A stretch of DNA of 64,000 nt from Roseovarius sp. SCSIO 43702 (lineage in GTDB: Bacteria > Pseudomonadota > Alphaproteobacteria > Rhodobacterales > Rhodobacteraceae): the NCBI RefSeq assembly GCF_019599045.1, contig NZ_CP080623.1, positions 2,378,501 through 2,442,500 on the forward strand, read 5' to 3'. Under the pieces are notes generated by a model. That model was not told where the DNA came from. It worked only from the letters and a program-made list of their open reading frames with translations, and did no database searches. Each line of letters starts with the position of its first letter. Positions within the stretch are counted from its first letter, which is position 1. The position numbers and the translations under genes were made by a program. Positions 45,319-53,443 of this stretch are shown here, in pieces.

Positions 45319-46433
45319 TGGCCGCGCCCGACCCCACCGGGATCTTCCTCACCGCCCCTCCCGGCCTCGAAGGGCCGCTCGCGGACGAGGCGCGCGCGGC
45401 GGGCTTCGCCGAGGTCAAGTCGCACCCGGGCGGTGTCGCCGTGGCGGGCGGCTGGCCCGAGGTCTGGCGCGCCAATCTCAGCTTGCGCGGCGCCTCCCGC
45501 GTGCTGGCCCGCATCGGCGAGTTTCGCGCGATGCACGTGGCCCAGCTCGACAAGCGCGCGCGCAAGTTCCCGTGGAGTGATCACCTCCGCCCCGACATCC
45601 CCGTCCGGGTCGAGGCCGCCTGCAAACGCTCCAGGATCTACCACGACCGCGCCGCCGCCCAGCGCGTCGCACGCGCCATCACCGAAGAGCTCGGCGCACC
45701 CGTCACCGCCGACGCAGCCCTGCGGGTCATGCTCCGCATCGAGGACGATCTCTGCACCCTCTCGCTCGACACCTCGGGAGAGCCGCTCCATCGCCGCGGG
45801 TTCAAGCAATACGTGGGCAAGGCCGCCATGCGCGAGACCATGGCCGCGCTCTTCCTGCGGCAATGCGGCTATGACGGGACCGAGCCGGTGCTCGACCCGA
45901 TGTGCGGCTCCGGCACCTTCCTGCTCGAAGCCGCCGAGATGGCGACGGGCCGCGCCCCCGGCCGCGCCCGCCGCTTCGCCTTCGAGGACCTGGCGAGCTT
46001 CGACGCGGAAGGCTGGACCGCCCTGCGCGAGGCCACCGTGCCCCGCACCACGGCCCTCACCTTCCATGGCCGCGACCGCGACGCGGGCGCCATCAAGGGC
46101 GCGCGCGAAAATGCCCTCCGCGCCGGCGTCGCCGATCATTGCACCTTTGCCCAAGGCGCGATCAGCGACCTCACCCGCCCCGAGGGCCCGCCGGGCCTCG
46201 TCATCGTGAACCCACCCTATGGCGGCCGCGTCGGCAACAAGAAGATGATCTACGGCCTCTACGCCGCGCTCGGCAGGGTGCTGCTGGACGGTTTCTCCGG
46301 CTGGCGCGTGGGCCTCGTCACCACCGAGGGCGGTCTCGCCCGCGCCACCGCGCTCCCCTTCGCGCCGCCGGGACCGCCGGTCGCCCATGGCGGGCTCAAG
46401 GTGCGCCTCTGGCAGACCGGCCCGCTGCCCTGA
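45318..46433 (+). CDS. THUMP-domain RNA methyltransferase (RlmL N-terminal-like)
   Basis: A 371-aa class I SAM methyltransferase. An N-terminal THUMP-type RNA-binding region (residues ~50-155) precedes the catalytic domain with VLDPMCGSGTFLLEAA (SAM binding) and VIVNPPYGGRVGN (the NPPY motif of N2-guanine methylases). It corresponds to the UPF0020 family, acting probably on 23S rRNA. It starts at the last base of the transglycosylase gene, so the two form an operon. Confidence 0.92.
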   Translation: MAAPDPTGIFLTAPPGLEGPLADEARAAGFAEVKSHPGGVAVAGGWPEVWRANLSLRGASRVLARIGEFRAMHVAQLDKRARKFPWSDHLRPDIPVRVEAACKRSRIYHDRAAAQRVARAITEELGAPVTADAALRVMLRIEDDLCTLSLDTSGEPLHRRGFKQYVGKAAMRETMAALFLRQCGYDGTEPVLDPMCGSGTFLLEAAEMATGRAPGRARRFAFEDLASFDAEGWTALREATVPRTTALTFHGRDRDAGAIKGARENALRAGVADHCTFAQGAISDLTRPEGPPGLVIVNPPYGGRVGNKKMIYGLYAALGRVLLDGFSGWRVGLVTTEGGLARATALPFAPPGPPVAHGGLKVRLWQTGPLP

Positions 46434-46484
46434 CCGTGCGCGAAAATCTTTACTTTTTGGCAGGAAATGACTAGTATCAGGTCA

Positions 46485-46514
46485 TTGCGAAAGTTCGTTT
46501 TCAGAAGAATCACT
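46485..46514. repeat. Repeat A: second copy of the short peptide-start sequence
   Basis: On the minus strand it reads GTGATTCTTCTGAAAACGAA then CTTTCGCAA, nearly the same as the first 33 nt of the small membrane-peptide frame at 46638-46670 apart from a 3-nt deletion that keeps the frame. It lacks the GGAGG found upstream of the other copy, so it looks like a decayed duplicate. Confidence 0.6.
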
Positions 46515-46524
46515 GAAAGCAGTT

Positions 46525-46554
46525 GACCCTGCCGAGCGGCTACTCGGCAGGGTC
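46525..46554. terminator. Strong hairpin terminator
   Basis: Twelve-bp perfect arms GACCCTGCCGAG / CTCGGCAGGGTC around a 6-nt loop, followed by TTTCCTTG in the plus direction. It could end the methylase operon (91 bp past the stop) and, on the minus strand, a short transcript carrying the 32-codon peptide frame. Confidence 0.8.
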
Positions 46555-46571
46555 TTTCCTTGTCCCGCACC

Positions 46572-46670
46572 CTAGGATGCGATCCAAAGTCGCAGAATGG
46601 TCACGATGAGCGTCGCCGCCGCGATCCCGACCATCCATTTGCGAAAGTTTCTTTCACTCAGAAGAATCAC
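46572..46670 (-). CDS. Candidate 32-aa single-helix membrane peptide
   Basis: The frame reads VILLSERNFRKWMVGIAAAT then LIVTILRLWIAS and stop: a short basic N-terminus and one transmembrane helix. GGAGG directly precedes the frame; if the fourth codon (CTG, 46661) is the start, the spacing is 8 nt, while the GTG at 46670 is too close. Ten residues are repeated in the same frame in repeat A. It ends 18 bp before the strong hairpin. Its size, hydrophobicity and hairpin resemble small membrane peptides including type I toxins, but no antisense RNA is demonstrated and it may not be translated. Confidence 0.4.
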   Translation of the reverse strand: MILLSERNFRKWMVGIAAATLIVTILRLWIAS

Positions 46671-46753
46671 CTCCTCACACTGCGAAGGGTCGCAGCGAGA
46701 GGCACGCTATCCGTGCAATTGTCTGCAAATCGTTAAGGCTCGTGCGCGCGGTG

Positions 46754-46854
46754 GGTTAATCACGGCCCTTCCGGCTGCGCGCACCGACGCAATACCGACG
46801 TGGATACCGACATGGATACCGACGTCCGAAATCCGCCGATTTCCCCTGTTAACC
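46754..46854. repeat. Intergenic repeat, copy 2 (12-bp units)
   Basis: Begins GGGTTAA, has the GGCTGCGCGCACCGACGC lead-in, four units of ACCGAC(G/A)TGGAT type (46783-46826) and ends TTTCCCCTGTTAACC, matching copy 1 at 12390-12490 over about 100 bp. Here it lies downstream of both flanking genes, so a promoter role is unlikely to be its general function. Confidence 0.85.
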
Positions 46855-46921
46855 GTGCGATCCGACCACCGATTCGCGCATCGGCCTCACCCACAGGCCG
46901 TACCGCGCGTTAACCACCCGG

Positions 46922-49900
46922 TCACGCGACCATCGCCTCGGCCTTCTTGAGATCGACCGAAACAAGCTGGCTCACCCCCTGCTCGGCCATTGTCACGCCG
47001 AACAGGCGGTCCATCCGGCTCATCGTCACGGCGTTGTGCGTGATGATCAGGAACCGCGTCTCGGTCCGGCGGCACATCTCGTCCAGCAGGTCACAGAACC
47101 GCCCCACATTCGCATCGTCAAGCGGCGCGTCCACCTCGTCGAGCACACAGATCGGCGCGGGATTGGCCAGGAACACCGCGAAGATCAGCGCGAGCGCCGT
47201 CAGCGTCTGCTCCCCCCCGCTCAGCAGGCTCAGCGTGGCCAGCTTCTTGCCCGGCGGCTGGCACATGATCTCGAGCCCCGCCTCCAGCGGATCGTCGCTC
47301 TCGACCATCACGAGATTTGCATCACCTCCGCCGAACAGATGCTTGAAAAGCAGGCCGAAATTCGAATTCACCTGCTCGAACGCCGTGAGCAGCCGCTCGC
47401 GCCCTTCGCGGTTGAGAGAGGCGATCCCCGACCGCAGGGTCCTGATCGCGTCCTCGAGATCGGTCTTCTCGCTCACCAGCGTGTCGTGCTCGGTCTGCAC
47501 CTCGCGCGCATCTTCCTCGGCGCGCAGGTTCACGGCCCCCAGCGCGTCGCGCTGGCGCTTCAGACGGTTCACATCCGCCTCGATCGCATCGGCACCGGGC
47601 ATGTCCTCGGGCACGGCATCCAGCTGTTCCAGAAGCGCCTCGGGCGTGGTCTCGAGCTCTTCCTCGATCCGGTGTGCGGCTTGCGCCCGGGTCTCGAGCG
47701 CGCCCTCGCGCCGCGCCTCTGCCGCCGCCCGCGCCTCGCGCGCTTCGCCCGCCGCGCGCTCGGCCTCGCGCTCGGTTACCGCGGCCTGCCGCGCGGCCCC
47801 CTCGCCGGTGCTCAGCGCATCCGCCGCCGCGGCCCGCCGCGCCTCGGCCTGCGCGATCTTGCCCGCCAGGTCCTCGCGCGTGCGGGCGATCTCCTCGGGC
47901 TGTGCCCGGGCCGTGCCCAGTTCTTCCTCCGACGCGGCCTTCCGCTCGGCCAGCTCGGTGCTTCTTTTCTCGGCGGTTTCAAGGCGATGGCGCCAGCCGC
48001 TCAACTCCTTGGCGACCTCCTGCGCGCGCCGCGTCCGCGCCTCGCCCTCGCGGCGCAACTCGTCATGGTCGGACCGGCGCGACATCATCGTGATCCGCGC
48101 GGCCTCGACCGTCAGGCGCACGTCCTCCACCTCCGCGCGCGCGGCCTCCAGATCGCCCAGGTCCTTCAGGCCCCGCTCCGCCTCCTGCGCCTGCGCGCGC
48201 GCCGCCATCGCCTCTTCCTCGTGGCGCGTCACGGCAAGGCCCAGCGCCTCGAGCCGCGACTGCGCGAGGTTGCGGTCGGCCTCGGTCCGGCTCAAGGCAC
48301 GGCTCGCCTCGTTCAGCGCCTGGTCCGCCGCCTTGCGCGCCCGCCGCGCCTCGGCATCCTCCTCGTTCAACGCCTTCAGCCGCGCGGTCAGCGCCTCGTG
48401 CGCGGCCCGTGCCCCCTCGGCCCGCGCGGTGGCATGGGCCAGCAATTGCTTCAATTCTTCCAGCCGGTTGAGCTGCTCCAGCCTCAGCGCCGCCGCCGAG
48501 GGCGCCTCCTCGCCCCAGGCGCGATACCCGTCCCAACGCCACAGGTCACCCTCGCGGCTCACGAGGCGCTGACCGGGCCGCAGATCGGCCTGCAGATGCG
48601 CGCCGTCCTCGGCGTCGACGACGCCCACCTGGCTCATCCGGCGGGCCAGCACATCGGGCACCGAGACGTGATGCGTGATCGGCTGCACCCCGCCCGGCAG
48701 CGGCTGATGCGTGTCGTAGTCCGGCAGCACCAGCCAGCCCGACGCGCCATCGGGTGCCACCTCGGGCGCGCGCAGATCGTCGGCCAGCGCCGCGCCCAGC
48801 GCCTTCTCGAACCCCTGCTCCACCTGGAGCCGGTCGAGGATCTGCCCGCCCTCGCCCGTGTCCCGGTCCACCAGCCGCGCCAGCGCCGTCACCTCGGCGG
48901 AAAGCGCGTTGACCTCGCCCTCGGCCTCGGATCGCTCGGCGCGGGCATCGGCCTCGCGCGCCTGGGCCTCGGCGCGGGCGTCGTCGGCGCGGGTCAGCGC
49001 CTCGTCGGCCGCGCGTGCCTGCGCCTGCGCCACACGCTCGGCCTCGGTCGCCGCCTCGAAGCCGCGCGCCGCCTCCTCCAGCGCCGCGCGCGAGGCTTTC
49101 GCCGCCTCCCGCGCGCGCTCCGCTTCCCCTTCACTCTTCGTTAAGGTCTTGCGGCTATCGTCGAGCAACCTCTGGGCCGACTGGTGGCGCGCCGCCAACC
49201 GCGCGACATCCTCGGTCAGGGTGGACAGCGCGCTCTCGCGCTCCTGCAACACGCGCGCTGCCTCGCTTGCGGCGTCGCTGGCCTCGGCCAGCCTGTCGTC
49301 ATGGCCCTCGCCCGCCTTCGCAAGCTCGCGCGCCTCCCATTCCAGCCGCTCGATCGTCTCGCCCGCGTCGCGGTTGAGCGTGGCCTCCCGCTCGATATCC
49401 TGCGCAAGCTGGCCGATCCGCTTCTCCAGCGTCTCGATCCGGTCCCGCGCGCCCCGCTCCTGGTCGGCCAGCGTGTCGTTCTGCACCTGCAACCGTTGCA
49501 GGACCGCCCCCGCGATGGCCTCCTCCTCGCGCAGCGCCGGCAGGGCTGCATCCGCCGTCTCGCGCGCCTTCGCGGCCTCCCGCGCGGCGCCTTCCGCACG
49601 CGCGGCCTCGGTGGTGCGCTCGCGCAGGGCAGCCTCCGCCCGCGCCACCGCCTCGTCGGCTTCCTTCCACCGCCGGTAGAGCAGCATCCCCTCGGCCCGG
49701 CGCAAGTCCTCGCCGATGGCGCGGTAGCGTGCGGCCTGCCGCGCCTGCCGTGCCAGTTGCGACAATTGCTGCGCCAGTTGCTCGATCACGTCGTCCACGC
49801 GGGTCAGGTTCGCCTCGGCGCCCTTGAGCTTCAGCTCCGCGTCGTGCCGGCGCTGGTAGAGCCCCGAGATCCCCGCCGCTTCCTCGAGGATGCGCCGCCG

Positions 49901-50377
49901 CGCCTTGGGTTTCGCGTTGATGAGCTCGCTGATCTGCCCCTGCCGGACCAGCGCGGGGCTATGCGCCCCGGTCGAGGCATCGGCAAAGAGCATCTGGACA
50001 TCGCGCGCCCGCACGTCCTTGCCGTTCACCTGGTAGGCGCTGCCCACGTCGCGCGTGATCCGCCGCGTCACCTCGAGCGTGTCGGCATCGTTGAACCCCG
50101 CGGGGGCCAGCCGGTCGCCGTTGTCGATATGAAGCGCCACTTCCGCGAAGTTGCGCGCGGGCCGCGACGCGGCGCCGGCAAAGATCACGTCCTCCATCCC
50201 GCCGCCGCGCATGGCGGTGGGGCGGTTCTCGCCCATGACCCAGCGCAGCGCCTCGAGCAGGTTCGACTTGCCACAGCCATTCGGCCCCACCACGCCGGTC
50301 AGCCCGTCATGGATGATGAGGTCCGTGGGATCGACGAAGCTCTTGAAGCCCGTCAGCCTGAGCCGTGAGAAATGCAC
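46922..50377 (-). CDS. smc: Chromosome segregation protein SMC
   Basis: A 1151-aa SMC protein: N-terminal ATPase half with Walker A GPNGCGKSNLLEALRW, long coiled-coil arms (residues ~165-500 and ~665-990), a hinge around GFEKALGAALADDLRAPEV, and the C-terminal half with signature LLSGGEQTLTALAL and Walker B PICVLDEVDAPLDDAN. With ScpAB it organises and segregates the chromosome. GTG 50377 is chosen because AAGGGGAC lies upstream and the protein then starts VHFSRLRLTGFKSF as in the family. A perfect DnaA box lies 113 bp upstream. Confidence 0.97.
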   Translation of the reverse strand: MHFSRLRLTGFKSFVDPTDLIIHDGLTGVVGPNGCGKSNLLEALRWVMGENRPTAMRGGGMEDVIFAGAASRPARNFAEVALHIDNGDRLAPAGFNDADTLEVTRRITRDVGSAYQVNGKDVRARDVQMLFADASTGAHSPALVRQGQISELINAKPKARRRILEEAAGISGLYQRRHDAELKLKGAEANLTRVDDVIEQLAQQLSQLARQARQAARYRAIGEDLRRAEGMLLYRRWKEADEAVARAEAALRERTTEAARAEGAAREAAKARETADAALPALREEEAIAGAVLQRLQVQNDTLADQERGARDRIETLEKRIGQLAQDIEREATLNRDAGETIERLEWEARELAKAGEGHDDRLAEASDAASEAARVLQERESALSTLTEDVARLAARHQSAQRLLDDSRKTLTKSEGEAERAREAAKASRAALEEAARGFEAATEAERVAQAQARAADEALTRADDARAEAQAREADARAERSEAEGEVNALSAEVTALARLVDRDTGEGGQILDRLQVEQGFEKALGAALADDLRAPEVAPDGASGWLVLPDYDTHQPLPGGVQPITHHVSVPDVLARRMSQVGVVDAEDGAHLQADLRPGQRLVSREGDLWRWDGYRAWGEEAPSAAALRLEQLNRLEELKQLLAHATARAEGARAAHEALTARLKALNEEDAEARRARKAADQALNEASRALSRTEADRNLAQSRLEALGLAVTRHEEEAMAARAQAQEAERGLKDLGDLEAARAEVEDVRLTVEAARITMMSRRSDHDELRREGEARTRRAQEVAKELSGWRHRLETAEKRSTELAERKAASEEELGTARAQPEEIARTREDLAGKIAQAEARRAAAADALSTGEGAARQAAVTEREAERAAGEAREARAAAEARREGALETRAQAAHRIEEELETTPEALLEQLDAVPEDMPGADAIEADVNRLKRQRDALGAVNLRAEEDAREVQTEHDTLVSEKTDLEDAIRTLRSGIASLNREGRERLLTAFEQVNSNFGLLFKHLFGGGDANLVMVESDDPLEAGLEIMCQPPGKKLATLSLLSGGEQTLTALALIFAVFLANPAPICVLDEVDAPLDDANVGRFCDLLDEMCRRTETRFLIITHNAVTMSRMDRLFGVTMAEQGVSQLVSVDLKKAEAMVA

Positions 50378-50489
50378 CCTGTCCCCTTGCTGCCCGATGG
50401 CCGCTGATTCCGGCCTCTTTGCCCTAATGTGACGAGGGCCGCGCGGGCCTGTCAACGCAAAACCCCACGATATGGCGCGGGACGGGCAG

Positions 50490-50498
50490 TTATCCACA
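50490..50498. promoter_or_regulatory. DnaA box upstream of smc
   Basis: TTATCCACA, an exact match to the high-affinity DnaA consensus, between the divergent smc and His-rich protein genes. It is a single box without an AT-rich unwinding region or further boxes, so an origin is unlikely. DnaA-linked timing of smc transcription is possible. Confidence 0.5.
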
Positions 50499-50611
50499 AG
50501 ATATTGCGCAATTCATCGCCGATCGCCCCGCCTCGCGCGGGGCTGGGCGCGCGGCCGCACCTGCGCTAGGCTCGCCGCACGTTCCTCCATCGACAGCCCC
50601 GGACCCCGCCC

Positions 50612-51103
50612 ATGTCGAAACCCGCCGCCTTCCTTCTCATCGGCCTCTTCTTCGGGGCGGGCGGCGGCTATCTCGCCGGGCACGCGCTGGCGCCCGAGGC
50701 GCCCGATCCGCCCGCGACGGTCCATGACCATTCCGCCCACGATCACGGCGACGGCGCGCACGACACGGCCCATGACCGCATGGTCGAGGCCGGGAACCCC
50801 GCGCCGACGCTCCGCCTTGCGCTGACACCCGACGGCCCCCAAAGCCGCAACCTCCACATCATCGCCCGGAACTTCACCTTCGACCCCGAGGGGGTGAACG
50901 GTCCGCACGAACCGGGCCACGGGCACGCGCATGTCTACGTGAACGGCGTGAAGGTGATGCGCGCCTACGGTCCCCACGTCCACCTCTCGGCCCTGCCGCG
51001 CGGCGATCACGAGATCCGCGTGACGCTCACCACCAACGACCACGCGCAGCTTGTCCGCGACGGCACGCCCATCGCCGCCACGCTGCCCCTTGTCATAGAG
51101 TGA
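50612..51103 (+). CDS. Membrane-anchored His-rich protein
   Basis: A 163-aa protein with an N-terminal transmembrane anchor (AAFLLIGLFFGAGGGYLAGH), a linker full of His and Asp (VHDHSAHDHGDGAHDTAHDR) and a beta-rich C-terminal domain containing HEPGHGHAHVYVNGVKVMRA and GPHVHLSAL, laid out like a small cupredoxin- or YcnI-like periplasmic domain. The His clusters suggest metal binding, but no metal-transport genes adjoin it. Its stop overlaps the next gene's GTG. Confidence 0.8.
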   Translation: MSKPAAFLLIGLFFGAGGGYLAGHALAPEAPDPPATVHDHSAHDHGDGAHDTAHDRMVEAGNPAPTLRLALTPDGPQSRNLHIIARNFTFDPEGVNGPHEPGHGHAHVYVNGVKVMRAYGPHVHLSALPRGDHEIRVTLTTNDHAQLVRDGTPIAATLPLVIE

Positions 51104-51564
51104 GGCCGATGCTCATCGTCGAACCCGCAGATCCCCTGGCCCCCGGTCCCCGCGCGCTTCTCGAGGCGAGCCATGCGCTCATGGCCGAGACCTTCCCGCC
51201 CGGGGACATCTACGCGCTCGACCTCGCCGATCTCACCGGCCCCGACATCCGCTTCTTCACCGCGCGCGACGGCGCCGAGGTGCTGGGCACCGGGGCGCTC
51301 GCCATCTGCCGGGGCTACGGCGAGGTCAAATCGATGTTCACCGCACCGCAGGCGCGCGGGCGCGGCGTCGCCGCCGCCCTCCTGCGCCGGATCGAGGACG
51401 AAGCGCGCGACCTGGGCCTGCCGCTCCTGCGGCTCGAAACCGGCGCGGCACTGGCGTCGGCCGTGCGTCTCTATGCCCGTCACGGATTCGTGGAATGCGA
51501 CATTTTCGGCAGCTACGAACCCAACGGCACGAGCCTCTACATGGAAAAGCGCCTCGCCACGTGA
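51100..51564 (+). CDS. GNAT-family N-acetyltransferase
   Basis: A 154-aa acetyltransferase with the acetyl-CoA loop MFTAPQARGRGVAAALLRRI and the late LYARHGFVECDIFGSYEPNG. Substrate unknown. The frame opens with GTG overlapping the upstream TGA (GTGA); the ATG at 51109 preceded closely by GAGG is an alternative start. Confidence 0.88.
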   Translation: MRPMLIVEPADPLAPGPRALLEASHALMAETFPPGDIYALDLADLTGPDIRFFTARDGAEVLGTGALAICRGYGEVKSMFTAPQARGRGVAAALLRRIEDEARDLGLPLLRLETGAALASAVRLYARHGFVECDIFGSYEPNGTSLYMEKRLAT

Positions 51565-51633
51565 CCGCGCGCCGCGTTGCGCGAAAATCCCGCCCCACGC
51601 ACCCGCCATCCCGCGACCCGAAAGGACACGACC

Positions 51634-52032
51634 ATGCCCACCACCGGCCATTGCCTCTGCGGCTCCGTCACCTACAGCTTCGAGGGGCAACCCGGCTGGA
51701 CCGGCTATTGCCATTGCGAAAGCTGCCGGCGCAACTGCTCGGCGCCCGTCACCGCCTTTCTCACCGTGGCCGCGTCGGGCTTCCGCTGGACCGGGGCCAC
51801 CCCGGAGCGATACGCGAGCAGCAAGGGGGTGCGCCGCAGTTTCTGCGCCGCCTGCGGAACGCCCATGGCCTTCGAGGCCGATCACTACCCGGGCGAGGTG
51901 CATCTCTACATGGCCTCGCTTTCCGATCCGGCCGCGTTTCACCCGGCCGAGCATGTCCATCACGAGGAGCGCCTGCCCTGGTTTGACGTGGCCGATGACC
52001 TGCCACGTTTCGAGGGCTTTCACGGCGGCTGA
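51634..52032 (+). CDS. GFA-family (glutathione-dependent formaldehyde-activating enzyme-like) protein
   Basis: A 132-aa zinc protein with the GFA Cys pattern: HCLCGSVTY, YCHCESCRRN and SFCAACGTPM. The family was named after Gfa of Paracoccus, but most members, such as this short one, are of unknown substrate. ATG 51634 has AAAGGA upstream. It converges on the lipoprotein gene with 3 bp between stops. Confidence 0.9.
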   Translation: MPTTGHCLCGSVTYSFEGQPGWTGYCHCESCRRNCSAPVTAFLTVAASGFRWTGATPERYASSKGVRRSFCAACGTPMAFEADHYPGEVHLYMASLSDPAAFHPAEHVHHEERLPWFDVADDLPRFEGFHGG

Positions 52033-52035
52033 CGT

Positions 52036-52428
52036 CTATCGCGGGGCGGCGGTGCACAGCGCCTCCCCGAAGCCGTCGCCATCCACGACAAAGTCACAAT
52101 CGAGATACGCCGCACGCGGCTTGGGCGGCGGCGCGCCTGCCCCGCAATCGAGCCGCGCCTCGAGCATCGCCTGGTCGCCCGAAAGCCCCGCCACGCGGCA
52201 GCCGCTCACCCGCTCGATCGCGTGGGTCGCGGCCACGGCGACGCTCATCCGGTCGGGGGCCCACCGGGAATTGAGCCGCACCGCCTCCGCCCGGCGCCCC
52301 TGCACGCGCACGTCGAACAGGTCGCCCGACACCGCCACACGCGTGACAGGCACCCCGCGAAATGCCGCGCTCGGGGTATCGCAGCCGGCGGTCAGCAACG
52401 CCGACAGGAAGATCGCACATCGCCACAT
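52036..52428 (-). CDS. Lipoprotein, function unknown
   Basis: A 130-aa protein with signal and lipobox (MWRCAIFLSALLTAGCDTPS, Cys16) and a mature part with Cys in VSGCRVAG, RLDCGAG, YLDCDFV and ALCTA. The pattern of four mature Cys suggests two disulfides. No named domain recognised. Confidence 0.78.
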   Translation of the reverse strand: MWRCAIFLSALLTAGCDTPSAAFRGVPVTRVAVSGDLFDVRVQGRRAEAVRLNSRWAPDRMSVAVAATHAIERVSGCRVAGLSGDQAMLEARLDCGAGAPPPKPRAAYLDCDFVVDGDGFGEALCTAAPR

Positions 52429-52551
52429 CCGCCAACGCTTGCACGCCGCGTCCTAACAAAGCGTTTCGTTCGTCCGGATTTCTGCGGCCTCCCCATCCCG
52501 CCGCCCGGAAAGAAGGGGGCGCCGGCAACCGCCCGCGCCCCTCCCTTGGGA

Positions 52552-53031
52552 TCAGCTGTCGTCCTCGGCCCGCTCCTTGGCCTTTGCCTCGGCCCGCGCC
52601 CGTGCGACCGCCTTCGCATGGGCCTCGGCGATCTGCTGCGCCGCCGCCTGGGGTTTCGAGAAATCGGCGTGAACCGGGTTGGGAACATGATCGAGGTTCG
52701 CCCCCGTCCCCGCATCCACCGCGACCCCCACGAGCCCGCCCACAAGGATGTTGCCCGCGCCCGCCGCGACGCCCTGGCCCGAGGTCTTCGGCATCACCTT
52801 GATCTGGCGCGTCTGCCCCTTGTGGCGGAACGCGGCGTAGAACGCCTCGTTGCGCTTGATGTCGAGCGTGCAGGGCGTCACGCAGGTCAGCCCTTGCGAC
52901 GTGGTCACGGTGGCGCCGCTGGGGGCCGAGGTGAATTGCACGTCCTCGCTGTTGCCGCGCGTCACGGTGGCGCAAGCCCCCGTGGTCAGCACGGCGGCAA
53001 GGCAAAGGGCGGGAGTGAACGGTCGGATCAT
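52552..53031 (-). CDS. PEGA-like lipoprotein
   Basis: A 159-aa protein with lipobox LTTGAC (signal MIRPFTPALCLAAVLTTGAC), then a PEGA-type beta segment (VQFTSAPSGATVTTSQGLTC, followed by VTPCTLDIKRN) and a Gly-rich hydrophobic stretch (GAGNILVGGLVGVAVDAGTG). The C-terminus is a charged Ala/Glu/Lys helix. ATG 53031 follows AAGGA; the long upstream extension crosses repeat copy 3 and is rejected. It resembles lipoproteins annotated only as hypothetical. Confidence 0.82.
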   Translation of the reverse strand: MIRPFTPALCLAAVLTTGACATVTRGNSEDVQFTSAPSGATVTTSQGLTCVTPCTLDIKRNEAFYAAFRHKGQTRQIKVMPKTSGQGVAAGAGNILVGGLVGVAVDAGTGANLDHVPNPVHADFSKPQAAAQQIAEAHAKAVARARAEAKAKERAEDDS

Positions 53032-53235
53032 CGGTCGGTCCTTCTGGATGGTCTTCTGGAGGGTCATGTGTTCGATCGGGCCTCCGCCCGCAGGCGGCAC
53101 CCGCGCGCCGCCTACCCGCGGCGCGCGGGGCGCGCAAGGAAAGACCGCCCGAGCCGCCCATGTCCCGCCGCCGAACGCCGGTTCGCGGGTGTAAACCATG
53201 CGTCCGCTGCGTTCACGATTGCTCCGAAAGGCCCT

Positions 53236-53296
53236 CCACCGACGTGGATACCGACGTGATACCGACATGATACCGACGCGGGTTTTCGACGTTAAC
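53236..53296. repeat. Intergenic repeat, copy 3 (shortened, 11-12-bp units)
   Basis: Units ACCGACGTGGAT, ACCGACGTGAT, ACCGACATGAT and ACCGACGCGGG, then a short tail ending GTTAACC. Compared with copies 1 and 2, two units have lost one base and the left GGTTAAC flank is missing. Same orientation as the others. Confidence 0.8.
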
Positions 53297-53373
53297 CTTT
53301 CGATTCGCCTGCGGTTTTCCGGCGCCACCGCGCTCCGCATGACTTCGTTAACGCCACTTTCGACGCGGGTTGG

Positions 53374-53393
53374 ATTTTACCAATTGATAAAAT
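53374..53393. promoter_or_regulatory. RutR-like operator upstream of preT
   Basis: Near-perfect 20-bp palindrome ATTTTACCAATTGATAAAAT (one mismatched pair), containing TTTACCA-N2-TGATAAA. It matches the sites at 57030-57045 and 58405-58420 and is close to the E. coli RutR pattern TTGACCA-N2-TGGTCAA. It lies 50 bp before the preT start. Confidence 0.7.
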
Positions 53394-53443
53394 TTTCAGA
53401 TGTGCTTTACTGAACGTCAGACTGTCAGCCAATGGAGACCCCC

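Larger units (their letters stand above)
46434..46921. other. Convergent intergenic region with hairpin, duplicated peptide sequence and repeat copy 2
   Basis: 488 bp between the RNA methylase and smc (convergent). In order it holds a small AATGAC/GTCATT hairpin (46466-46486), repeat A (46485-46514), the strong hairpin at 46525-46554, a 32-codon membrane-peptide frame on the minus strand containing repeat B (46639-46671), and copy 2 of the intergenic 12-bp-unit repeat (46754-46854). Confidence 0.7.
53032..53443. other. Divergent region between lipoprotein and preT
   Basis: 412 bp without a gene. It contains repeat copy 3 (53236-53296), two GTTAAC words (53290, 53347) and, near preT, the RutR-like palindrome 53374-53393. 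The 3' 80 bp are AT-rich and are the likely preT promoter. Confidence 0.65.

Noticed and set aside
47036..49144. Long plus-strand frames within smc
   Set aside because: Arg/Leu/Pro- or Ser-rich mirror frames of the SMC coiled coil; no recognisable domain.
50378..50611. Replication origin at the DnaA box
   Set aside because: Only one DnaA box and no AT-rich unwinding region or neighbouring dnaA, parAB or repABC genes.
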